Source: Pelargonium cotyledonis (lineage: Eukaryota > Streptophyta > Magnoliopsida > Geraniales > Geraniaceae). Taken from it: DNA of 36,476 nucleotides. The first letter of the stretch is position 1. Each line of letters begins with the position of its first letter. Below are positions 10,440 to 19,768 of the stretch, piece after piece. The notes under the pieces were generated by a model. The model was not told the DNA's origin and ran no database searches. It saw only the letters and a list, made by a program, of their open reading frames with translations. The DNA lies in NCBI GenBank assembly GCA_036897625.1, contig JAYMTA010000164.1, forward strand, positions 1 through 36,476, read 5' to 3'. A program made the translations under genes and the position numbers.

Positions 10440-11697
10440 ATGGCAACCACGGCTAGTTTTGTTATTGTTAGTAGAAATGACATCCCTATATATGAAGCTG
10501 AAATCGGCTCTGCAGCTAAAGTATGACTTCTAGATTATCTTCACAGGCTAAATTATGCTGAGAGTTTTTTCTTTCATTTAGTTGCGACTTGCGAACTTTA
10601 GTTAGAAAGTGATCAGTCGAATTTGTGATGTTTATCACAGCACATTTTGTGCTATTGCACTAGTGTGACAGTTTACGAGCAGGGTTAAGATGTTTTTCTT
10701 ATTATTCTATTTGTCATGAGCATTATATTTGTATTTGAAACACAATATTTTAAATCAGATTCAAGAATCTAAGCGCTCCTCTGGGGTATGTTCTGACAAG
10801 CTGCTTGTAAAAGATGGTCATTTGACTAGTTTATATCCTTTCATGACAGAGGGAAGATGCTGCTCAGCTGCATCAGTTTATACTGCATGCGGCTCTTGAT
10901 ATTGTTCAGGACCTTGCATGGACTACTAGTGCCATGTGAGTTCTATTCCTTGGGACATTCTCATTCTGATGTATGATTTTAATATCCTATTAAGGTTTTT
11001 TGTTATCATGGTTCTATGTTTACCTCCTGAAGGTTTCGTCTGTCATGATTTGCACACAGGTTTTTGAAAGCAATAGACAGGTTTAATGATTTGGTGGTGT
11101 CGGTATATGTTACGGCAGGGGGTATCCTTTTTTATTATTATTAAATATTTCCTTTTTTTATCTTCATGATAGTAGAACAAAGTTGGGCGTGCGACACAAA
11201 TATCTGCTATGCCATAGGGAGTTGGTTACTTTGCTCTGTTGGTGAGAGGTCATTTCATCATGTTTACAATTTAGGTTGCCGTAATATTTACATATTGATG
11301 TGTTCTTTGACATATTGTATCATACATACGAGATTAATGCTACTTCACGACTCCCGTAATGATGATGGGATTAAGAGCTTTTTCCAAGAGGTTCATGAGC
11401 TTTATATCAAGGTGAAGTACTGTTGTACATTTCCTTTAAACTCCTAGTTCCTTGTTCTCTCTGGTAGTTTGTTTGCCTTTGTTTATGAATTTTGATTTGG
11501 TCAAGCAAGTGTTTTTTTCTTGAATTTTACTGGCTTTATATTTGTTATTTACAACCTACTACAGTGTTTTGGTGACGGACTAATTTGGATTTTGGGATTT
11601 GCAGATTCTTCTCAATCCTCTTTACCTGCCCGGTTCTCGCATTGCATCATCGCATTTTGACACAAAAGTCCGAGCTCTTGCAAGAAAATATCTCTGA
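10440..11697 (+). CDS. TRAPPC2: TRAPP complex subunit 2 (TRAPPC2/sedlin)
   Basis: A 135-aa longin-fold subunit of the TRAPP tethering complex, which acts as a Rab exchange factor in ER-Golgi and Golgi traffic. Coding exons: 10440-10520, 10850-10935, 11060-11121, 11326-11411 and 11605-11697, total 408 nt including TGA. Recognised blocks: ASFVIVSRNDIPIYEAEIG, QFILHAALDIVQDLAWTTSA, RFNDLVVSVYVTAG, LMLLHDSRNDDGIKSFFQEV and LNPLYLPGSRIASSHF, ending RALARKYL. Length and order match plant and animal TRAPPC2 (about 135-140 aa). The start is the first ATG after the acceptor at about 10407. Intron 3 looks U12-type with unusual borders (separate entry). A likely 5'-UTR intron carries a Stowaway MITE. 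The gene converges with the CBSCBSPB gene, with 576 bp between the stop codons. Confidence 0.95.
11122..11325 (+). other. U12-type intron with GT-AC borders in TRAPPC2
   Basis: The donor GTATCCTTT (11122-11130) matches the U12 5' splice-site consensus RTATCCTTT at every base. TTCTTTGAC at 11303-11311 matches the U12 branch site TTCCTTRAY at 8 of 9 positions and lies 15 bases from the predicted end. The only end that restores the known protein frame and the 135-aa length is after CATAC (11325), giving VTAG-D-TRLMLLHD. The nearest AG (11331-11332) would give an immediate stop (GAT TAA). The intron would therefore be GT-AC. Transcript data are needed to prove it. Confidence 0.65.
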
Positions 11698-12273
11698 ATG
11701 CTACTTGTTCTCTTATGCACATTCTTAGAAATTCTGGTTCTTCATATTGCAAATTGTTATCACCAACTGTTAAGGCTGCAACAATACTCAATAGTGTATC
11801 TTTTAGACAGTAATGTTGTATCTACACAATTGAACGCTGTTACAAGTGATATTTTCTGAACAGATTCTCAAAACAAAATTAGTGCGTTATTTGACTTTTC
11901 ACAAATGGCTAAAAACTCAAATATAAAGTCCGTTTGGATTTGAATTTTTGTACAGGAATGAGAATTAAGAATCAGAAAATGGGTCCCAAATCGAATTTCA
12001 TTCCCAATCCAAAAAAAAAAAAAAAAAAACTCATCCAAATTCTACCGAAATGCTTTTCATTTTCCCATTCCTTTTGGAATGATTAGGTCAAAAGGTACAA
12101 CTTATTGTTGTTATGAAAATGAAACTAACTCACTTCCATGCTATAATCTGAAAGTTTCATCTATGTAGGAACCAATTTACATTGTTCCCCAAACTAACTA
12201 TATATCCCAAAAAGGTATCAATTATGTATCTTCTTGTGACCACAACTTTTCATCAAAAATATTAGCACAACCC
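11698..12273. other. Short convergent spacer, TRAPPC2 / CBSCBSPB 3' ends
   Basis: It holds the 3' UTRs of both genes plus a repeat-like insert at about 11930-12046 (separate entry). No reading frame of note. Confidence 0.6.
11930..12046. mobile_element. Small MITE-like repeat, family GCGTTTGGAT, copy 1
   Basis: It begins 'gtccgtttggatttgaattt' and contains 'caggaatgagaattaagaatcag', and ends near 'catccaaattctacc', which is the inverted counterpart of the start. Related copies lie at 13691-13856 and from 24900. It has an A-rich stretch inside. I cannot assign a superfamily, and no clear target duplication is visible at this copy. Confidence 0.5.
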
Positions 12274-15200
12274 TTACTGCCGCGAGCGCTTCAAGTACAC
12301 CACTACGCTCATGCTCGTCAGAACAACTGCACTGGCGAAAATTCCCGATTGAAGCGACACCCATCTGCTCTTAGAGGCAGTGGTTACTGCAGTCGTTGGA
12401 GCCGGCGGTGGACTTTTTTGTTCGCATGAATCGGAAAAGTCTAGGTTTAACCTTAAAACCTGAGAGAAACAAAAGATTCACAGCACATTAAACGTGTTGG
12501 GTACTCCAAAATGAACACGGCATGATTACATTTGTGATCTCAAACACGCTTATTTCGTGTCATGTTATGTCTGAGACACAAATTGCCACCAGCTCCACCT
12601 AATATAATAGCACATACAAAAGTTAGTAGTACCTTCAACCCAATAGATCTAGCATGACTAACAGCACCAATAAGATCAGAATCGGTTGAAAGTAGAACTT
12701 TATCTCCTTCATCGTCTTCATACTGATAAAAGTAAAATAAACGGTAATCATGATTGTCAAAAGGTCTTAGACGGAAAACACATCGGACTCAAATAAGCTA
12801 AAACTCACCAAAAGTTGAGGACGATCTTGATCATGACCAGCACCAATCCTTTGCATAACACCAGATATTAACTCCTCTAAACTTTCAAAACCTAGAAGAA
12901 AATAAACAAAGGGAAAAATAAGGGTGCATTGGTAAAGGTTAAACCCGTCTTTTGCAAAATATACACCAAAAGAAATTATTTGAATCTGCTATTCCCCATA
13001 GTGATTTGCTCCATTCAAGAAATTCAACTTTACTACCATCACCACCCCAAATCCTTGCCAATCACCATCAAGTATCTTACCAAACAACAACAAAAAACGC
13101 TTACCACTGGTCATGCGGTGAACACGGCCCTTACGATCCACAAATTTGAAGGAAAATGAGTTTCCGAGGCCAAGAGATGGATATGACGACCTCCCAGTTT
13201 CACCCCCATCTGAAGCCAGAAATCCGGACACTTCACTGGAAACAACAGCCAGTGGGATTAGTCACAAAACTTACTTCATAAGATAACGGCATAACTATGA
13301 AAACAGAAGAACTACCTGCGGGTGTCATAGTCTTCTGGAGGCTCTAAATTAAGTGCCGAATCCCAGAACTTTTGCATCATTGTACTTGCCATATCATTAG
13401 CAGCCCCGGAGCTACTTTCAACCTTGCAAAGGTATAAGATAACTCAGTAAAAACTCATGATTACACCAGAGAGCCATTTTTGAAAGAAGTAAAATGCTTC
13501 TATTATTTTAGTAAGTAAAGAACCTTACCATGGAAATTGCTGCATGAGTAATCTGCAGAACATCTACACATGCAGCGACACCTCCATCTGCAAAACAGAT
13601 GCTATTAACAACAATAACCAAGCCATTTCCCGAACATTGCGAGGTCGGCTACATGAATATAGTGTATTCCACCAAGACAGATGCTATAAAGATGCGTTTG
13701 GATAGAAAAAATTGAAAAGGGGATATGAATCAAGAATGAGATCCCCATTTTAAAGCCATTTTCGTGAACGAAAAGTGTTGATCCAAACACGATGAATGAA
13801 AATATTCTGATTCTTGATTCTCATTCATGAACTAAAAATTTAATTCAAACGCTACCTAAATGTTTTGAAATAAAGTTCCAAAGAACACTCGAGAGAATGT
13901 TCCTTACCTTTGTCTACAACAGGAAGATGTAAGAACTTCCCATCATGCATTATATGCAGAGCATCAAGGATTGTAGTTTCTAGTGTTGCACATTCAGGGT
14001 TCGGTGTCATTACCTGGAGAATTGAATGCCAGCAGATGAGACCTCAAGAAGTAAAAAGGAATGCAACGCATGCTAAATAGCATTACAAAAAGACATGAAA
14101 TGTCAATAGCACAATTAAAAGCATGTGTTAATAATCATTAACGCATTGTTTCATGACAATATATCCAAGTTCGCAACTAATTAAATGCACATAATGGATT
14201 ACATCAGCAGAAACTGTTGAATGATTTATATAAATGTACTAATTCACCAAATAACAGGGTGGTAATTTGAAATGAACTACACATTTACTAAAAGATACCG
14301 AATTGATTAGGAAAAGATATTAATTACGAACCTTTTCCACCAGAGTCAGCTCTGGAGACAGATTTTGAGCCACAACACGCATAAGAACATCCTTTGAACT
14401 GAAGTGTATTTGCAAAAATAACCACAAGGAAACAACACAATTGATCAATTCTCACATAACTGTTCCCCAGGATACATATGTTGCTGCAATATATTGCAAA
14501 GTTATACTCAAATACAGGTTTCAAGAAAAGAATAATACGTAAGTATCCCCTGAATCTTGCTCCCCATCACTATGATAACTGAATTAACACGAAACTCTTT
14601 CATCTTCTTTGCGGCAACATAGACAGGATCTGACGGTGATACAATTGGTACCCTGAAAAAATATAAACCTCAACTAAATAAAACAAAGCCAACTATAGAA
14701 TACTAAATACAACGAATTGTTAACCTGCAAAAAACGGGCTTATAAAGTACCCGGTATTGTCACTAATTATAGTTGACAAGGCTGGCTTGAACATGCGCTC
14801 CCTCAGAGTTTCTATGAAGGCTAATGGAGCTGGAGAAAGATGAAATCCACAAGACAATTAAACTCTATATCGTAATCTACGATATATATGCAATTTAACC
14901 AATATAGGCTAAACTTCCTAAATTGACTAAATGCTAATTTGTAAAAACTGCTTGTCCGTTTAAGTGACGATCCTATCCATGTCCATAATGGTGCCACACG
15001 CTAGTTTAATAATTATCAAAAAATTAAAATGAGGTAAAAGAGATAAGTGTTTTGAACAATTACATTAACTATTTCAATATACATCTGTTACCCACAAAAT
15101 AATAATATGAACATCATATGTAGGTGCACAATAATGAGAGTAATCATTGTGCTGATTCTGACAACAATCGACACACACATAACAGAACATTTGTATTAAA

Positions 15201-16592
15201 TGCCTGAACTAATGCAACAACATGACTTCATGTAGAGTAATCACAAATTTACAATGCTATAAGTTTAGAGGAATATATCAAACCAGAAAAATTGTTTCCC
15301 CACTGACGCTCAACTCCTTCTACTGCAGCAGCAATCGCACTCCCCTGTTCAGCGGCCTTCTCCATTCTAGATATAGCATCGTAGAGGCATTTTGTGATAT
15401 CCAGCAAAGCAATCACTTCACCATTCTCTACAACGGGGAGGTGCCTGAACTTGCCTGTATACCAAAAAGCAATTGACTGAAATGCCACTCATTAAAAATT
15501 TTGTCACGACGTGGTTTCAGACAAATTGAGTAAGCTAACAATGTCTTTCGGTAAAAATAAGATCAATTTAATAAGACACGCCTAATACAAACACAGCACT
15601 GATAAATGACATCCGACAACACATTGCTACCATAACATTAACCCTACCCTGAGTCCTTACAAAATATGTCAAGCGATGAGTAAGTTATAGAGACTAACCC
15701 TGGACCATCTTCTGAAGAGCTTCAATGGCTAACGAATCTGAAGCCACAAAAACCGGATTCCTTGTCATAATCTTTGACACAATTGTCTGCTCAGGCCTCA
15801 ACCCCTCAGCTATAACTCTAGCAGTAATATCCTGCCACCATTTAAACGACATTAGAATTGAGAACACTCAAAAGCATTCAAACGAGAATTAGGAAGGAAA
15901 AAAATTCTCAGAACCTTGTCGGTCACAATTCCAGAAAGCAAAGCATTCGAATCAGTCAACAAAACAGCATCAACACGGCGAGCCGCCATCCGTCTGCATG
16001 CATCCGACACAATGGTGCCCTCAGGAATTGTAAGGGCCTTCGATAACCTCAGCTTCTTAACCGTCCTTTCGCCACCAACAGACCTGAAGCATTTCATTTC
16101 AACCGTTACTACTAACTACCAACCAATCAATTCAACAATCCAAACAAGTTCAAAAGAATAAAATATATAAATGACACAGCCCGGAGCTAAGTAAAGAAAC
16201 TGACAAAAGCCACATGCCTCATAATAAACAAAGTTGCAGTTCCAATGAAGCAACCAATAATAGACATAGAACAAGAACAAAAACAAAAAAACAACGAACA
16301 AAAAAACTTTTTGAAGCAATCCCAATTCCAATCCCAATAAACTCAACCAATCAAAACCTTAAAAACATAAAATTTCATTGTCTTCCACACAAAAAACACA
16401 AAAATTATAAAAAATAAAATAAAATAAAAAACAGCCCAAGAGAACTCACGACGGAGCATTCGGAGAAGTGGGTTTCGTAGAGGCTCCGTTGGCGGTTCCA
16501 TTAGCCTCCGGCGAGGTCGATTTCTTGACGGTGGACGGAGCTCGCTTCTGGGTCAAGCTACTCCTCCTCGGCGGCAGCCCTTGACCACTCAT
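12274..16592 (-). CDS. CBSCBSPB: CBS-CBS-PB1 domain protein (CBSCBSPB)
   Basis: A 545-aa protein from 14 coding exons: 16592-16450, 16083-15915, 15831-15699, 15454-15284, 14829-14751, 14652-14539, 14398-14332, 14013-13908, 13587-13529, 13422-13316, 13235-13105, 12891-12809, 12722-12633 and 12459-12274. All junction phases agree. The N-terminus is basic and Ser/Thr-rich (MSGQGLPPRRSSLTQKRAPS). Four CBS motifs in two pairs fill about residues 55-345, with phrases such as RVDAVLLTDSNALLSGIVTD, GKFRHLPVVENGEVIALLDI, VNSVIIVMGSKIQGILTSKD and GKFLHLPVVDKDGGVAACVD. A PB1 domain follows at about 410-494, including the acidic motif YEDDEGDKVLLSTDSDL. A hydrophobic tail (FASAVVLTSMSVVVYL) before KRSRQ suggests a C-terminal membrane anchor. 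CBS pairs usually sense adenosyl nucleotides and PB1 domains pair proteins; the exact role is unknown. Domain order and length match the plant CBSCBSPB family. Confidence 0.95.
13691..13856. mobile_element. Small MITE-like repeat, family GCGTTTGGAT, copy 2
   Basis: It lies inside intron 8 of the CBSCBSPB gene (13588-13907). The left end is GATGCGTTTGGAT and the right end ATTCAAACGCTACC, imperfect inverted repeats. TAAA flanks both sides (13687-13690 and 13857-13860) and may be a short target duplication. The interior has 'gaatcaagaatgag', shared with copy 1. It has no coding capacity. Confidence 0.55.
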
Positions 16593-18360
16593 ATTCTCTC
16601 GTTAAAGGTGCGATTTTTAGCGCAAAAATCGAACCAATCGAGAGCTGAGCTGGTTCCTAAGCAACAAAACCCCTAGAAATGGAAGGGATTGAGGCGAAGA
16701 AGAGAGAGGAGATTAGGGTTTTGATGAGTCAGCTCTGTTGCTGGTGGCTCTGTGTCTCTGACCCTTCTCTCTCTCCCTCTGTTTTGGGTCTTTCCTTAAC
16801 AGCAAAAACAAACAAATTGGCCAATACTATTTCCCACCTCAGAGTTCAAATTATGGTTCAATTTATAAATTATCTCCAATTTATATTTATTTTATTGAAT
16901 AATTACAAATTTAATATTTGGTTTTTTTAGAAAAAAAAAACTCTCAGTCATGACTTATGAGTCAGAGGCTCAGCCAATAAATAATGACTAATTAAATAAT
17001 GTCACATCAATATTTTATACTCATACTTGTCCTAATGAATTTTTGGACGCGAAGCGCCCCGTCCGAATCTGTTTTGATTGTCTCTTTACTGAGAATTTCA
17101 TCCAATATAATACTCTCTCTTTGTGTGTCTCATGTTTATGGACCATACTCATTGAAGAAATTTGAGAATTTACCACTATGCCATCATAAATTCAAAATTT
17201 CTAGTTAAAGTAAGTTGTTTTGGGTGAGTTGACAAGGCAAAAGTTGACTAAATAAGGGAGAATAATTGTGTTTTAAAATAGTACTATTCATTATTCATAA
17301 TTTATTTTGTTCTAATTTAATCCTATTGTATTTAGTAACCATTTAATCATTTATTCTATTTTTGTTGGTAAGGATGACCAAAAGTTATATCAAAACAAAT
17401 AACTTCTTAAATTTTTTTTTCTACGCATCAAACTCTCTATAACAATGCTGAACTTGTTATTAAAAAAATAGTTTATCCTTAGTATATGTAAGGGTTGGTG
17501 TTACATTTAAGACAATATTAGCAGGGAGATTATAAATTCAACCAACACTTTGTCACGATGCTTTGTAACATAACACACGGCACAAATTATTGTGTTTGGG
17601 CTCCCACATTTTGAAATCATGTTGTTTGTGTTGAGTCTATAACACATGCCCGAGTTCTCACATTTTACACATGAAACTCTAAACTCAGTGCAAGACCCAC
17701 AACCTACTACTCAAGCATACCTAAACCTCTCTCAAGACCTATTGGGCAAGGGACATGGGAGCCGAGTGGGGTTAGATTGGTAGGCAACGAATGATTAATT
17801 GGCCTACCATTTGCCAGATAAGTAACCTATCTGTTTTGCACTAACAAAATGTAACATATCATGCATGTTTTGCACACCAATCAATCAACACACAGAAACA
17901 ATCCTTACCACTATTTTTCTATCCACATGCATATTTCATAGTTTTTGCCCGGAACTATGAACAATTAATTGACATTTTCACCTTATAATAACCCAATTAT
18001 GTAAAATTAATTCAAGAGAAAAATCAAATTTAGTCAAATTTACCTTATCTCTTTATCTTCTCCAATCCCAATCTCAACCTCTCTCAAGATCCTTAACAAA
18101 CACAACAAAATAAATGAAGAAAAAAGATTCATGATGAATCACCATCAATCTCGTATCTTTCCATAACCATCATCTCTTTGTTGCTTATTTGCAACAGAAA
18201 AAGAGAACAGTGAAAAGCTGACCAAACACCAAAACAGTGACACACAGAGCTTCTCATGATCTTCACTGCTGAGCCATTAACATATCAGCAAAACAATATA
18301 AATAAAAATCCTCTGTGTGAGTACTGTATAGCCAAAACCAACAACTTGGGTTTTCATTAT
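16593..18360. other. Divergent intergenic region (CBSCBSPB / FPP)
   Basis: The left end (16593 to about 16700) is the CBSCBSPB 5' UTR and promoter on the minus strand. The remainder is AT-rich spacer. An open frame at 16679-16930 has no protein-like features and overlaps the promoter, so I do not call it a gene. The pyrimidine-rich CTCTCTCAAG-type stretch at about 18050-18090 may mark the FPP promoter. Confidence 0.5.
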
Positions 18361-18363
18361 TGT

Positions 18364-18382
18364 TATATATATATATATATAT
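18364..18382. repeat. (TA)n microsatellite
   Basis: About nine uninterrupted TA units upstream of the FPP leader. Confidence 0.9.
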
Positions 18383-18679
18383 CAGCTGTTGTGGTACTGT
18401 AGTAGTGGTCACATGGTCCAAACAAGACCTACTGGCTGCTACTATTTGTCAATTTTCAATTAATGAGCTAGTTCTTTTTTCTTCTTCTTTTTTGGGGTCA
18501 AAAAAGTCCCATTTTGCCTCTTCAATACCCAACATTTCTACTGACATCCATCAGATCTATGCAGATTCTATTCTTCATGATTGTTTTGCTGTTTTTATTT
18601 TTATTTCATTTTTTTCACATTCACCTCCTCTGTTCAGTATAATATTAGGTTTCTGCACTCAGTCTCATTGTTTCTCAAA

Positions 18680-19290
18680 GGTATGTTGGTTTCTGCAAAG
18701 TCTATATTCTTCAAAAGTTGAAGTCTTTTAGCTATTTGGTCTTATGGGTGTCAAATTCTGGAGGTGTTTTGAGGTGGGTATTGGTTTTTTATTTGTTTCA
18801 TGGTATATTTTGGTTAATGCTGAGCCTATTTTCTTCAAAAGTTGAAATCTTTTAGCTAGGGACTCAAATTCTGGAGGTGTTTTGTGGTGGGTATTGGCTG
18901 TTTCTTTGTTTTGTGGGATATTTTGGTTTCTGCTGAGCCTATTTTGGAATCGATGGGTCTCTTGTTCTGGTGATTTTGTGTGGTGGGTAATGATTGTTTC
19001 TTTGTTCTGTGGAATATTCAGGTTTCTTCAAAGTCTGTTTTTATCTTCACAAAACTTGACTCTTCAGCATTTTGTTATTGATGGGTCTCTAATTGTTGAG
19101 AATTTTAAAGGTGGACAATAACTATTTCTTTCTTCTGTGGATACTTCGAGTTTCTCCAAAGTCTGTTCTTTTATCTTCTCAAGACTTGATTCTTCAGCAT
19201 TTTGGCATTGATGGGTCTCAAATTGTGGGGATTTTTTTAGGTGGGTAAGGGATATTTCTTTGCTTTGTGGGGGTGTTTTGAATTGGGTCT
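18680..19290 (+). repeat. Degenerate tandem repeat array in the FPP leader
   Basis: About five diverged units of roughly 95-130 bp. Each contains a 'ggtttctgcnnagtctatttt' phrase (near 18687, 18812, 18924, 19020 and 19149), followed by 'ttcaaaagttg' or 'cttcacaaaacttgactcttc', then 'ggtgggtattggntgtttctttg'. The units drift gradually, which points to an old local amplification. The array lies before the FPP start codon, probably in a 5'-UTR intron or the promoter. Confidence 0.7.
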
Positions 19291-19544
19291 TTCCTGTTTT
19301 GAGTTGTGGCTTTGGTTTAGGTACCAATGTGATGAATTTTTCACTTTTCGTGTTCCAAGTAATCGCCAATAGGAACTTGGGTTTGGATATTTATCATAAT
19401 CAGTATTGAATTGTTTATTCATACTTTTCTGAATGAAGCCTTTTTGCTAGTGATTTTGATTATAAAAAATAAACTTTTTGTGTGTGTGTTGGTGGGGTTA
19501 GATATGCTTGGGAGTGAAATGCAAGCAAAGCTGAGAATCACTCC

Positions 19545-19573
<29 letters not shown>
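19545..19573. repeat. 29-base A run
   Basis: A mononucleotide run between the tandem array and the FPP start; prone to length errors in assemblies. Confidence 0.95.
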
Positions 19574-19578
<5 letters not shown>

Positions 19579-19693
19579 TTGAAGATTAAAGCTGTGTTCT
19601 TCCCAGGATTTTGCTTACATTGTTTCCAACTCAAGAGTCCTTGAATTGTTTTATTTTCTTGTAACTTGAAAGGAGTTCAGACTTGGCTGAACA

Positions 19694-19767
19694 ATGGATG
19701 TTTGTTTGGTGGAATTGTAGATGGACTGCTTGAGAGGCTGATGAGGTGCAGTGTTTCTCTAAATTGA
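19694..19767 (+). promoter_or_regulatory. Chain of three tiny uORFs before FPP start codon
   Basis: Three minimal reading frames lie end to end: 19694-19720 (MDVCLVEL), then 19721-19741 (MDCLRG), whose TGA shares its A with the ATG of 19741-19767 (MRCSVSLN). The FPP start codon is at 19769, one base after the last stop. A further ATG at 19698 opens an overlapping 11-codon frame. A good acceptor ends at 19680, so these frames probably lie in the mature 5' leader. Such uORFs usually lower translation of the main frame. Confidence 0.6.
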
Positions 19768-19768
19768 G

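Noticed and set aside
11166-11447. 93-codon frame across TRAPPC2 intron 3 and exon 4
   Set aside because: It reads through the intron in the TRAPPC2 frame. Only the part after 11325 is coding.
16679-16930. 83-codon plus-strand frame at the CBSCBSPB promoter
   Set aside because: Random-looking composition, no domain, and it overlaps the likely 5' UTR of the opposite gene.
18360-18731. 123-codon frame in the FPP leader
   Set aside because: It starts in a TA microsatellite and runs into the tandem array; the protein is low-complexity and matches nothing I know.
19064-19369. 101-codon minus-strand frame
   Set aside because: Translation of the T-rich tandem array on the opposite strand; a repeat artefact.
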